A DNA stretch of 36,062 nucleotides from CBDUBH01 sp965365345 (GTDB taxonomy: Bacteria > Bacteroidota > Ignavibacteria > Ignavibacteriales > SURF-24), in contig CBDUBH010000030.1 in the NCBI GenBank assembly GCA_965365345.1, positions 1 to 36,062 on the forward strand, given 5' to 3'. The notes beneath the pieces are model-generated. The model made no database searches and was not told the DNA's origin. It saw only the letters and a program-made list of their open reading frames with translations. Below, piece after piece: positions 24,145-32,775 of this stretch. Every line of letters starts with the position of its first letter. Positions within the stretch are counted from its first letter, which is position 1. The position numbers and the translations under genes are program-made.

Positions 24145-25421
24145 TGATTCAGGAATTTCAAAAGATCGAAAAAATTTACGGAATGCTTGAACTTCCGGGC
24201 GATAAATCAATTTCACATCGTGCAGTTATGTTTTCAGCAATGGCAAAAGGAAAATCCATAATAAAAAACATTTCAAATGCAGAAGATGTAAATTCTACAA
24301 TAAATTGTTTTAAAAATCTTGGTTGTGAAATTTCCTTTCACGAAAATAAAGTTGAAATCTTAGGAAAAGGATTTAAAGGATTTTCAATACCAGAATTTAA
24401 ACTTGATGCCCGCAACAGCGGAACAACCGCAAGGTTAATAAGCGGAATCCTTGCTGCTCAAAATTTTGAATCGGAAATTATTGGTGATGATTCACTTTCA
24501 AAGCGTCCGATGAAAAGAATTATTGAGCCGCTTAAAATGATGAATGCAAAAATTTCATCTAATGAAAATTTTACTTTACCGGTAAAAATATTTCCATCGG
24601 AATTAACTCCAATCAAATACGAAATGCCTGTTGCTTCAGCTCAAGTCAAAAGCAGCATAATATTAGCCGCAATTCATTTGGATGAAGAATCTGAAGTAAT
24701 TGAGAACATTCCGACTCGAAATCACACCGAATTATTATTGAATCTTGAACCGGAATTCAAAAATAATTCTTCTATAATTAAAGTTTCAAAAAAAAAATAC
24801 CCGGTTGCTTCAGAATATTTTGTTCCATCTGATATTTCGACCGCTGCATTTTTTATTGTCTTAACCCTTATAAATAAAGGCTCCGAGTTAATTATAAAAA
24901 ATGTTGGACTTAATGAAACGCGCACGGGAATAATTTCAATTTTACAAAGAATGAGTGCAAAAATTGAAATATTGAATCAATATTCAATAATGAATGAAAA
25001 AATCGGGGATATTAAAATAACTTCAGGCGAATTGGTTAATGTTGAAATTCCCGAAGAAATTATTCCGAATATTATTGATGAAATTCCGGTGCTTTCAGTA
25101 GCAGGATTATTTGCCGAAGGAAATTTCAGAATCAAAAATGCAAAAGAATTACGTGTAAAAGAAAGCGACAGAATAAAAGCTTTATGCGAAAATTATAAAC
25201 TGCTCGGTATAGAAGTTTATGAATTTGAAGATGGTTTTGAATTATCCGGAAATATAAAAAATAAAAATGTACAGCTTGAAAGTTTTGGCGATCACAGAAT
25301 AGCAATGGCATTTTCCGTGCTTGCACTTTCATCAGAAAGTAAAATAAAAATTAATAATTTTGAATGCGTTTCTGTTTCCAATCCGGATTTTTTAGATCAA
25401 CTCAAATCGATTATAAAGTAA
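24144..25421 (+). CDS. aroA: 3-phosphoshikimate 1-carboxyvinyltransferase (EPSP synthase)
   Basis: A 425-residue shikimate-pathway enzyme that joins phosphoenolpyruvate to shikimate 3-phosphate. LPGDKSISHRAVM has Lys21 and Ser22 of the active site, LDARNSGTTARLISG and GDDSLSKRPMKRIIEPL follow at about 90-120, and ELRVKESDRI and FGDHRIAMAFSV appear in the C-terminal half. Both domains are complete. The ATG overlaps the trmH stop (TAATG), so it is the last gene of the run. It faces bshC tail to tail with 24 bp between, and no terminator hairpin is visible in this gap. Confidence 0.96.
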   Translation: MIQEFQKIEKIYGMLELPGDKSISHRAVMFSAMAKGKSIIKNISNAEDVNSTINCFKNLGCEISFHENKVEILGKGFKGFSIPEFKLDARNSGTTARLISGILAAQNFESEIIGDDSLSKRPMKRIIEPLKMMNAKISSNENFTLPVKIFPSELTPIKYEMPVASAQVKSSIILAAIHLDEESEVIENIPTRNHTELLLNLEPEFKNNSSIIKVSKKKYPVASEYFVPSDISTAAFFIVLTLINKGSELIIKNVGLNETRTGIISILQRMSAKIEILNQYSIMNEKIGDIKITSGELVNVEIPEEIIPNIIDEIPVLSVAGLFAEGNFRIKNAKELRVKESDRIKALCENYKLLGIEVYEFEDGFELSGNIKNKNVQLESFGDHRIAMAFSVLALSSESKIKINNFECVSVSNPDFLDQLKSIIK

Positions 25422-25445
25422 GAACTTTTTTTAATATTCTTCGCT

Positions 25446-27077
25446 CTAAATTTCAATTATCTGATGCTCAAATTTATTTATTGATATTTCATTCATAAGT
25501 AATTTTATTATTTCCAGACCGTATTTATTGGCAAAATAAATAAAATTAAGTTCACGTTCCTGCAAATTGAATCCCGGAAACATAATGTTATAAGCTTTGT
25601 TTATTTGCCTTAAAGTAATTTCATGCCGCTTTTTTTGGGCTTCCGAAACTTTTTCGTGATAGCGATTTAAATTTTGCAAAATTTGTTCACGGGTTTTATC
25701 TGAAAGATCAGCTAAAGTTTTATCGATCGTAATAAATTTTGATTTTGATTTCTCTATTTCTTCAATCAATTTATTTTCGAGGATTTTAAATTCTTCTTCA
25801 ACATCAACTTCCGAATTTTGTTTAATCACTTTTGATATTAATTCTTCTTTCTCAGTAAAAATGTTTTCGTAATTCAGATCAAATTTCTCTAAAACTTTTT
25901 TTATAAATCTTTCAGCAATTGTAACGGAAGCTCGAGGATAAATTATCGGTGGAGCAATTTTAAAGTATTTGTAAAGCGGAATTACTTGCGCGAAATAACT
26001 TATTTCGCCGGGACCTGCAATATAAAATGCAGTTGGTAAAATATAATCCTGACAAACAGGGCGCATCAAAACATTTGGTGAAAATCTTTCCGGATGTTTT
26101 TCGATCAAAAATAAAATATCATTTTTCGAAAATCTTTTTCTTTTACCTTTTAATCTGAATTCGTTTTCGGTATCAACCGGCTCAATTAAAAATCTTCCAT
26201 CTTCATCGTAATAAAAAAGATTAACGGGATTTACTTTAACCTGCGCATGATAAACTTCTTCCAAATTTGCGCTTATTTTTACTATCTCGTTAGTGTGTTC
26301 TCTGAAAGAATCAATTTCATTTTTGAAAATGGGTTTAAGCAAAGATTTAATTTCAGGATCTTGCGGATCAAAAATTAAAAGTCCGTATTCATCAAAAAAA
26401 TTGAAGATCAATTCTTTAAAAGATTGTTTAAAAGTTTTTCCTTCTTTATAAAATTTTGTGATGAGTTCTAAAACTTTTGGCTTGAATTCAGTATCGCGTA
26501 AAAAGTTTTTTAATTCATTTAAAACTTCTTCAATATTTTTGTTGAATTTTATTTCGCCAACGCTTTCGCGATTTTGAAATTCATCTTCGGAATTATGAAT
26601 GTATTTGAATTCTTTAAGTTCGTTATGTTCATCAACAAGATTGGTGTAACTTACTTCATCAAGATCGTGATCATCGCCTTCAAGCCAAAATACAGGTACA
26701 AAATGGCGATTATATTTTTCTTTTAAATTGTTCGCAAGTTTTATGGCTGTAATTATTTTATAAAATGTGTAAAGCGGTCCGCCGAGAATTCCGAGTTGCT
26801 GTCCGGTAACAATTGCCATAGTTTTTTGTGAAGACAAATGTTCGATATTATTTTGTGTTTGTATTGAAGGTGAAAATCCGGAATATTGATCTTTCAAAAT
26901 CTTACATAATTCATTTCTATTGATTTTATAGGATGAAACAACTTCATTAAAATGATTTTCAAAATTATCTTCATTTCTGAAATTTTTTTTGTAATAGCCA
27001 GCAACATTTTCAAATTCGTAAAGATAATCGAGAAAAAGATTTTGATGACCGGGAATATCAGAATAATTTATAAACAT
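25446..27077 (-). CDS. bshC: Bacillithiol biosynthesis cysteine-adding enzyme BshC
   Basis: A 543-residue protein that adds cysteine to glucosaminyl-malate, the last step of bacillithiol synthesis. IVTGQQLGILGGPLYTFYKI near residue 98 and PVFWLEGDDHDLDEVSY near 130 are diagnostic family blocks. A long coiled coil follows in the C-terminal third (from about 430), as in the Bacillus structure. The start is the ATG at 27077, which has GGAGAT nine to four bases ahead. An earlier ATG, eight codons upstream at 27101, would place that site inside the gene. The genes for the first two steps (bshA, bshB) are not in the window. It is divergent from a DUF1207-like gene. Confidence 0.94.
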   Translation of the reverse strand: MFINYSDIPGHQNLFLDYLYEFENVAGYYKKNFRNEDNFENHFNEVVSSYKINRNELCKILKDQYSGFSPSIQTQNNIEHLSSQKTMAIVTGQQLGILGGPLYTFYKIITAIKLANNLKEKYNRHFVPVFWLEGDDHDLDEVSYTNLVDEHNELKEFKYIHNSEDEFQNRESVGEIKFNKNIEEVLNELKNFLRDTEFKPKVLELITKFYKEGKTFKQSFKELIFNFFDEYGLLIFDPQDPEIKSLLKPIFKNEIDSFREHTNEIVKISANLEEVYHAQVKVNPVNLFYYDEDGRFLIEPVDTENEFRLKGKRKRFSKNDILFLIEKHPERFSPNVLMRPVCQDYILPTAFYIAGPGEISYFAQVIPLYKYFKIAPPIIYPRASVTIAERFIKKVLEKFDLNYENIFTEKEELISKVIKQNSEVDVEEEFKILENKLIEEIEKSKSKFITIDKTLADLSDKTREQILQNLNRYHEKVSEAQKKRHEITLRQINKAYNIMFPGFNLQERELNFIYFANKYGLEIIKLLMNEISINKFEHQIIEI

Positions 27078-27080
27078 TTG

Positions 27081-27086
27081 ATCTCC
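27081..27086 (-). promoter_or_regulatory. Ribosome binding site fixing the bshC start
   Basis: GGAGAT on the minus strand lies just ahead of the ATG at 27077. It argues against the upstream ATG at 27101. Confidence 0.65.
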
Positions 27087-27214
27087 AAATAAGAATTTCA
27101 TTTGATATAATTTAAAAATTTATTATATAAAATTATAGACCTATCTGCAGATAATATTATTATAATTTGTCATTGTATAATAAGATTCGATTTAATGTAT
27201 TATGAGAGGGCGTT

Positions 27215-28105
27215 ATGAAAGCAATATTTGTTATTGGAATTATTGTATCCTTTCTTATTGATAACCCAATAAACGCGCAAACCGGTTTTGATTTTTTTCC
27301 ATCGCAATTGCATTTTCGTCCTATTAAGGCTAATTATCAGGAAGCAAGTTTGGGATTTCAGCATTATGCCGGAACTTCTGATTATAAAATTGATATTGGT
27401 AATACTATTGATATTGCGGAATTTGAATACAAAAAAACTCGATTTAGTTTGGGCGCGGAACTTATGGGATATGCATTTTCTACAAGTTACGATCAATACC
27501 TTTTCCAAATTGATGCACTTGATGGATTATTTTCCGCTAATGCTGTTTTTTCATTTTCTCCGAATGAAGAAAATAAATATTTTTTGAGATATAGAATTTT
27601 ACACAACAGTGCGCATTTTGTTGACGGATATTTTCTTGCAAAAAAAGAAGCGGTTGCAAGAAATCAAATCGGAACTTTTAACAGAAATTTTCATGAATTC
27701 ACTTTGAGTCACGAAATAAATTCAGATGTATATTTTCGTTATTACGCAAGCGCTGCTTTTACAATTCATGCATATACTGAATTGAATGATCCGGCATTGC
27801 ATAAAAGTAAATTAACGAATTTAAAAAACCAATTTTACAATACCGGCTTTGAATTTGTGATAAAAGATATTTTAGGAAGTTTCATTGCGGATAGCAAAAA
27901 TATTTTCTTCAATTATCATTTTAATTTGGATGGCGCCGAAGAATATTTCGGCAACAGCAATTTTATGGCGGGTTTGAAATTCGGCAGCTGGCTTGAAAGA
28001 GGTGTAGGATTTTACGCTTCGTATTATACCGGAAAAGATGTTTTCAATAAATATTTTAACAATAAAGTTAAAAGATTCGGAATAGGATTTTTCCTCGATT
28101 TTTAA
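27215..28105 (+). CDS. DUF1207-like outer membrane beta-barrel protein, copy A
   Basis: A 296-residue exported protein. A signal peptide of about 21 residues ends near NPINAQ. The rest alternates polar and hydrophobic residues like a beta-barrel and ends in GIGFFLDF, an aromatic C-terminal strand. FPSQLHFRPIKANYQEASLGF near 29 and RILHNSAHFVDGYF near 130 fit the DUF1207 family, in which a conserved His-x-Ser-x-His lies in the middle. The gene at 30114 is a paralogue with matching blocks. GAGAGG precedes the ATG. Function is unknown; an outer-membrane location is an inference from signal and strand pattern. Confidence 0.78.
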   Translation: MKAIFVIGIIVSFLIDNPINAQTGFDFFPSQLHFRPIKANYQEASLGFQHYAGTSDYKIDIGNTIDIAEFEYKKTRFSLGAELMGYAFSTSYDQYLFQIDALDGLFSANAVFSFSPNEENKYFLRYRILHNSAHFVDGYFLAKKEAVARNQIGTFNRNFHEFTLSHEINSDVYFRYYASAAFTIHAYTELNDPALHKSKLTNLKNQFYNTGFEFVIKDILGSFIADSKNIFFNYHFNLDGAEEYFGNSNFMAGLKFGSWLERGVGFYASYYTGKDVFNKYFNNKVKRFGIGFFLDF

Positions 28106-28129
28106 TTTCATGTTTGAAATTCAATCTTT

Positions 28130-28176
28130 AAATTCTTGTTAATAAATTTTATCTTAATCTTTATTAACAAGAATTT
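28130..28176 (+). terminator. Perfect 17-bp AT-rich hairpin
   Basis: AAATTCTTGTTAATAAA at 28130-28146 is the exact reverse complement of 28160-28176, around a 13-nt loop, and the right arm continues into TTATTTTT. It lies 24 nt after the copy A stop and only 17 nt ahead of the deacetylase start. It looks like a weak intrinsic terminator, although its place in the leader of the next gene also allows an attenuator role. Confidence 0.65.
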
Positions 28177-28193
28177 TTATTTTTAAACAAACG

Positions 28194-28826
28194 ATGAAAC
28201 TTCTATATAATCCGCCGCTTTTATTGAAAGCAGTTTTTCCGAATTCTGTTTGGAATACTAAAAATAAAATTCTTGTTACTTTTGATGATGGTCCGATTCC
28301 TGAAACTACCGAACTGATTTTACAAAAACTTGATGAACATAAAATTAAAGCGCTGTTTTTTTGCGTTGGCGATAACATCAGAAAATATCCTTTTCTTGCA
28401 GAAAAATTAATTTCACACGGGCATACAATCGGCAATCATGCTTTCAATCATAAAATTATAACGAAACTTTCTGATAATGATTTTTATTTTCAGGTAAATT
28501 CATTCAATCAATTTATGAAAGAAAATTTTGATTATGATGTAAAATATTTTCGTCCACCGCACGGTAAAATCAATTTTTCAAAATCATTTAAAATAAAAAA
28601 TCTCGGAATGAAAAATATTATGTGGAGTTTGATGACTTACGACTACAAAAATGATTTAAATATTGTTAAATTATCACTTTCAAAATATTTAAAAAAGAAT
28701 TCAATAATTGTTTTACACGATAGTTTGAAATCTCAAAATATAATTTTAGAATCAATAGATTTTATTTGCGAAGAAGCCGCTAAAAAGGGCTTCGGAATTG
28801 GAGAACCTTCGGAATGTTTGAACTGA
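28194..28826 (+). CDS. Polysaccharide deacetylase (NodB homology domain)
   Basis: A 210-residue carbohydrate esterase family 4 enzyme that removes N-acetyl groups from a polysaccharide. The metal triad is Asp32, His82 and His86 in TFDDGP (29-34) and HAFNH (82-86). FRPPHGKIN near 119-127 is motif 3, and IVLHDS near 180 supplies the last His motif. There is no clear signal peptide, so the enzyme may act in the cytoplasm or be membrane-associated through its hydrophobic N-terminus. Its end overlaps the glycosyltransferase start by 13 nt, so the two are coupled and probably work on the same glycan. The substrate is not known. Confidence 0.9.
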   Translation: MKLLYNPPLLLKAVFPNSVWNTKNKILVTFDDGPIPETTELILQKLDEHKIKALFFCVGDNIRKYPFLAEKLISHGHTIGNHAFNHKIITKLSDNDFYFQVNSFNQFMKENFDYDVKYFRPPHGKINFSKSFKIKNLGMKNIMWSLMTYDYKNDLNIVKLSLSKYLKKNSIIVLHDSLKSQNIILESIDFICEEAAKKGFGIGEPSECLN

Positions 28827-29905
28827 TTTTTCTTGTTTCGGTATCAATTTATTTTTTACAATCAGCGTGGTTTTTAATCGGCGCTTTTAAAAATTATAAA
28901 AAATTAAATGATAGCGAACTTCCTTCAATTAGTATAATTGTTGCTGCTCGCAATGAAGAAAAAAATATTTTGCGCTGTATGAAATCACTCGATGCGCTTA
29001 TTTATGATGAAGATAAAATTGAAATAATTTTAGTGAATGATAATTCCACTGATTCAACCGCTGAAATTATGAATTCATTTGTTAAAGATAGAGCGAAATT
29101 CAGATGCATAGATACAAATAAAGTGATCGGAAATTTAAAAGGAAAAACAAATGCTTTAGCAAATGCGCTTGAAATTGCAACCGGCGAAATTATTTTAACG
29201 ACTGATGCAGATTGTGCCGTTTCACCTACTTGGGCAAAAGCATTGGCTTCTTATTACAAAGATGATGTGGGAATGGTTTGCGGCTACACTTCGCAGGAAG
29301 CTAATGATAATTTTTCTGGAATGCAAATGCTGGATTTTATGTATCTGCTTACAGTCGCAGCCGGCACTATGAATTTCAATGTTCCGTTAAGCTGCATCGG
29401 AAATAATATGTCATACAGAAAATCTGCTTACAAAGAGATCGGCGGATACGAAAATCTTCCGTTCAGTGTTACAGAAGATTTTAATTTGTTGATGGCAATT
29501 CATAACCTGAAAAAATACAAAGTAATTTATCCTTTGGATGAAAAGGGACTTGTAATTTCAGAGCCGTGCGAAAATATGAAAGCACTTTACTGGCAAAAGA
29601 AAAGATGGGGAGTGGGCGGTTTGGAAAGCGATTTTATCGGATTTGCCGTAATGGCAAGCGGATTTGTTGCGCACGCTTGTATTTTGCTGCTGCCGTTTTT
29701 CTTTTCATCTTCGGCACTATACATAACAGTTTTCAAATTGATGACAGATGTGCTTTTTCTTTATCCCATTTTGAAAAAATTCAAATTAACTGAAAAATTA
29801 AAATACTTTTTCGCTTTTGAAATTTATTTCATACTTTATGTAGTTCTTTTGCCTTTTTTCGTGCTTCCGAATAAAAAAGTAATTTGGAAGGGAAGAGAGT
29901 TTTAA
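28814..29905 (+). CDS. Membrane-bound family 2 glycosyltransferase
   Basis: A 363-residue processive-type glycosyltransferase. An N-terminal membrane helix (residues 3-25) precedes the GT-A domain: ISIIVAARNEEKNI near 40, LVNDNSTDST near 73, TDADC with the metal-binding Asp131-x-Asp133, SVTEDFNL as the general base region and QKKRWGVGG as the QxxRW motif that binds the growing chain. Two or three helices close the protein. The layout resembles cellulose synthase-like and N-acetylglucosaminyltransferase enzymes of the membrane. It overlaps the deacetylase gene, which suggests a polymer of N-acetylated sugars that is then deacetylated; that link is inference. Confidence 0.92.
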   Translation: MFELIFLVSVSIYFLQSAWFLIGAFKNYKKLNDSELPSISIIVAARNEEKNILRCMKSLDALIYDEDKIEIILVNDNSTDSTAEIMNSFVKDRAKFRCIDTNKVIGNLKGKTNALANALEIATGEIILTTDADCAVSPTWAKALASYYKDDVGMVCGYTSQEANDNFSGMQMLDFMYLLTVAAGTMNFNVPLSCIGNNMSYRKSAYKEIGGYENLPFSVTEDFNLLMAIHNLKKYKVIYPLDEKGLVISEPCENMKALYWQKKRWGVGGLESDFIGFAVMASGFVAHACILLLPFFFSSSALYITVFKLMTDVLFLYPILKKFKLTEKLKYFFAFEIYFILYVVLLPFFVLPNKKVIWKGREF

Positions 29906-29950
29906 AGATTACAAAAATTGGAAAGATTAAAAGATTAGAAAGATTAAAAT
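29904..29950 (+). repeat. Degenerate AAGATTA repeats
   Basis: Four copies of AAGATTA occur in 47 bp (near 29905, 29923, 29931 and 29940) with irregular 8-18 bp spacing, straight after the glycosyltransferase stop. The sequence is similar in composition to the tandem repeat at 19533-19586. Confidence 0.55.
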
Positions 29951-29996
29951 AGTTTCTCATTAAATCTAATATATTCTTTAAAGTAATCTGTTATTT

Positions 29997-30031
29997 GTCA
30001 TTGCGAGCGAGTTTACGAGTGTGGCAATCTC
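29997..30031. repeat. REP-like interspersed palindromic element
   Basis: A 35-bp stretch that is GC-rich for its surroundings, starting GTCATTGCGAGCGAG and ending GTGTGGCAATCTC, with ATTGC at 30000-30004 facing GCAAT at 30024-30028. It resembles the short element of the form GTCATTGCGAGC...GCAATCTC that is scattered in many bacterial genomes. Only one copy is in the window, so dispersal cannot be tested. The rest of the 208-bp gap between 29906 and 30113 is A-rich with no reading frame or promoter I can support. Confidence 0.5.
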
Positions 30032-30113
30032 TGAAAAAAATTTTTAATAGCTTTAAAAGATTTACAAAAAAATAGAAAAACTTTTTCAAAAAACAGAATC
30101 AAAATTAATACTC

Positions 30114-30941
30114 ATGCGAATAATACTGATAATATTGCTCTTTGTACAAATTATAACATTTGCTCAAAATTCAGAAACGAAAATTTTCCCTTCGGATTTG
30201 AACATTCAACCTTTTACTGCAAATTTTCTTGAACCGAAATTAGGATTTATGTTCGAACAAAATAAAAATGAATTGCGATTAAACATCGGAAATTCAGTAG
30301 ATATTTTGCAAAAAGAAATTTCCGGAAATATAACTTTTTCAATTGGCGCAGATCTTTTCACTTATACTTTGCTTCGCGGTGAAAAAGATTTTCATTTTCC
30401 TGTTGATGCTGTTGATTATCTTTTCGGATTAAATGCCGGAATAAAAAAAGAATTTGGTGAAAATGAAATTGGAATGCGTTTCAGGTTAAGTCATATTAGC
30501 GCGCATTTTGTTGATGGTCATTTTGATTGGGAAACAAATTACTGGCGTGATAGTTTAAACCCAAAAGTTTACAGTCGCGAATTTATAGAAATTATTCCAT
30601 ATTATTCTTTAAATAAATTTCGTATCTACGGTGGAGCAACTTATTTATATCATGTTGATCCGGAAAATGCGGGAAAATTTATTTATCATTTAGGATTTGA
30701 TAAATTTTTTGAAAATCTTTTTTATGAAAATCTTCATCCGTTTGTTGCGTATGATTTAAGATTTCAGAAAATTGAAAAATACCGCGCAAACAATACGATT
30801 CAAGCCGGCATAAAATATGGGAAAGCGCAAGGCAGAGGAATCAGTATTCACTTTGAATATTTTAACGGAAAAAATATTCACGGAGAATATTTCGGATTAA
30901 ATGAAGAATACAGTGCGATCGGAATTAACTTGGATCTTTAA
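30114..30941 (+). CDS. DUF1207-like outer membrane beta-barrel protein, copy B
   Basis: A 275-residue exported protein, paralogous to the gene at 27215. A signal peptide of about 18 residues ends at TFAQ. FPSDLNIQPFTANFLEPKLGF, LNIGNSVDI and RLSHISAHFVDGHF line up with copy A, including the central HxSAHFVDG block (His, Ser, His). Copy B then differs in the loop (DWETNYWRDSLNPKVY) before the last barrel strands and ends in GINLDL. An outer-membrane beta-barrel is the likely fold. It stands on the far side of the deacetylase-glycosyltransferase pair and 21 nt ahead of the site-2 protease gene. Function is unknown. Confidence 0.76.
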   Translation: MRIILIILLFVQIITFAQNSETKIFPSDLNIQPFTANFLEPKLGFMFEQNKNELRLNIGNSVDILQKEISGNITFSIGADLFTYTLLRGEKDFHFPVDAVDYLFGLNAGIKKEFGENEIGMRFRLSHISAHFVDGHFDWETNYWRDSLNPKVYSREFIEIIPYYSLNKFRIYGGATYLYHVDPENAGKFIYHLGFDKFFENLFYENLHPFVAYDLRFQKIEKYRANNTIQAGIKYGKAQGRGISIHFEYFNGKNIHGEYFGLNEEYSAIGINLDL

Positions 30942-30962
30942 TTTGATTGGATTTTAAAAAGA

Positions 30963-31964
30963 ATGACTGAATTTTTTAAAGAAGATATTTTTACAATAAA
31001 GACAAAAACCACAAAAAAGAAAAAAGGTATTTGGTTAAATTTAGTTCTTTTCATACTTACTTTTTTTACAACTATTTTAGCGGGAATGTGGTGGATTACG
31101 GGAAGTTTCGGTCCATACGAAATTTCAGAACTTCACAAAGCATTGCCGTATTCGTTCTCAATAATGTTTATTTTGGGCGTCCATGAGTTCGGTCATTATT
31201 TTGCTGCGCGCTATCATAAAGTTGATTCAACATTGCCTTATTTTATCCCGCTTCCTTTTTTGCCGCAATTCTTTATAAATTTCGGAACAATGGGCGCGGT
31301 AATTAAAACCAGATCTGCAGTTAAAAATAACAAAGCAATGTTTGATATTGGCGTAGCGGGACCGATAGCCGGATTTTTCGCTTCGTTAATTGTTTTGATT
31401 TACGGATTTACAAATTTACCCGGAGTTGAATATATTCTGAATATTCATCCCGATTATTTTTCACAAGCATCAAATGAAAATGCGCTTGTTCTGCAATTCG
31501 GTGATACACTTCTTTTTTCTTTTTTACGAAATGTGTTAACTACTTCAAAAGATTTTGTTCCGCCTATGACCGAAGTTTATCATTATCCTTATCTTTGCGT
31601 TGGATTATTCGGAATGTTTGTAACCGCAATGAATATGATTCCTGTTGGGCAGCTTGATGGCGGACATATAATTTACAGTATGTTCGGTGATAAAAAGCAT
31701 CAAATGATTGCAAATATTTCGTTGGCTGTTTTGGGAGTTTTAGGCATTGCCGGAATTATGAATAATTTTTTCGGATTTAAAATTCCTTTCGGTTGGACAG
31801 GATGGATATTTTGGGGATTGATTTTATTTTTTATAATTAAAGTAAAACATCCGCCTGTTTACAATTTTGAAAAATTAGATCCGTTCAGAATGTTTCTTGG
31901 TTATTTCAGTATTTTTATTTTAATTGTAACGTTCTCACCAAATCCGATTTCAGTTAATTTCTAA
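30963..31964 (+). CDS. Site-2 protease family zinc metalloprotease (M50)
   Basis: A 333-residue multi-pass membrane protease with about seven hydrophobic helices. The zinc motif HEFGH (His74, Glu75, His78) lies in the second helix and the third ligand Asp232 in QLDGGH. FIPLPFLPQFFINFGTMGAVI and FDIGVAGPIAGF are typical of the EGY-like branch of site-2 proteases. These enzymes cut substrates within the membrane, often anti-sigma factors or signalling precursors. No PDZ domain is seen, and no substrate gene can be named, although the neighbouring genes encode envelope proteins. It starts 21 nt after the copy B stop and is followed after 10 nt by a lipoprotein gene. Confidence 0.92.
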   Translation: MTEFFKEDIFTIKTKTTKKKKGIWLNLVLFILTFFTTILAGMWWITGSFGPYEISELHKALPYSFSIMFILGVHEFGHYFAARYHKVDSTLPYFIPLPFLPQFFINFGTMGAVIKTRSAVKNNKAMFDIGVAGPIAGFFASLIVLIYGFTNLPGVEYILNIHPDYFSQASNENALVLQFGDTLLFSFLRNVLTTSKDFVPPMTEVYHYPYLCVGLFGMFVTAMNMIPVGQLDGGHIIYSMFGDKKHQMIANISLAVLGVLGIAGIMNNFFGFKIPFGWTGWIFWGLILFFIIKVKHPPVYNFEKLDPFRMFLGYFSIFILIVTFSPNPISVNF

Positions 31965-31974
31965 AAGAGAAAAA

Positions 31975-32775
31975 ATGAAATTTAAAATTAAGAGTTTACG
32001 CAAATCAATATTTACAGTGCTTTCAGTAACATTATTTTTGTTAGGTTGCGAAGAAATCCCTTCTGACATTGTGGAAACTGAAAATTCTACTTATCAAATT
32101 ACAAATGTTTCTGCGCCTGGTGAAATTGTTTTAAGCGGAATTGATACAACTTTTTCAGTTTCTGCGGAAGTTAAAAATTCGCAAAATATAAATTCAATTT
32201 CAGCAAGATTTTATAATCCTTTAAATAAATTTTTAGAAGAAATTCAATTGAACATTTCCGGAATTGATGATATTCAAACCGGTACAAGATTTACAGGTGC
32301 ATTGAAATTGGATTCAGCTTCTGAAAACGGAAAATATAAAATTGAATTTTATGTTGATGCAAATCAAAAAAATAATCTGGAAGCAATTCATTATTTAAAT
32401 TTTGATGACGGAAAATCTAATCAGCCACCGGTTTTAATTGATTCAACTTTAACTGCGCCTGATAGTATTAAAATTCCGGAGCAGATTCAAAATTATCTTA
32501 TCACAATCAAAGTTGAAGATCCGCAAGGGTTAAATGATATTGCCGAAGTTTATATAGATTATTTCTTTCCTGATAATTTTAAAATTAATATTGAAATGTA
32601 CGATGACGGAATAAATGGCGGCGATCAAGTTGCTAATGATGGAATTTATTCGATAAGATTTATGCCAACCGAAGATCCTAGATTTATCGGAGCAAACCGA
32701 TTGGAAATTTTAGCGATTGATAGGAAAAATCAGATAAGTAATAAAGTTGTTCATAACATAGTGATCTACAAATGA
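31975..32775 (+). CDS. Predicted lipoprotein with Ig-like domains
   Basis: A 266-residue lipoprotein. A basic and hydrophobic signal (residues 1-24) ends in the lipobox LLGC with the lipidated Cys at about 25. The mature part has two beta-sandwich-like repeats. The second, from about 155, reads PPVLIDSTLTAPDSIKIP, followed by VEDPQGLNDIAEVYI and the acidic EMYDDGINGGDQVANDGIYS, a pattern of calcium-binding Ig-like or cadherin-type domains seen in exported proteins of this phylum. An outer-membrane lipoprotein is likely, with the domains in the periplasm or outside. The ATG of the propeller gene overlaps its stop by 4 nt. Confidence 0.75.
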   Translation: MKFKIKSLRKSIFTVLSVTLFLLGCEEIPSDIVETENSTYQITNVSAPGEIVLSGIDTTFSVSAEVKNSQNINSISARFYNPLNKFLEEIQLNISGIDDIQTGTRFTGALKLDSASENGKYKIEFYVDANQKNNLEAIHYLNFDDGKSNQPPVLIDSTLTAPDSIKIPEQIQNYLITIKVEDPQGLNDIAEVYIDYFFPDNFKINIEMYDDGINGGDQVANDGIYSIRFMPTEDPRFIGANRLEILAIDRKNQISNKVVHNIVIYK

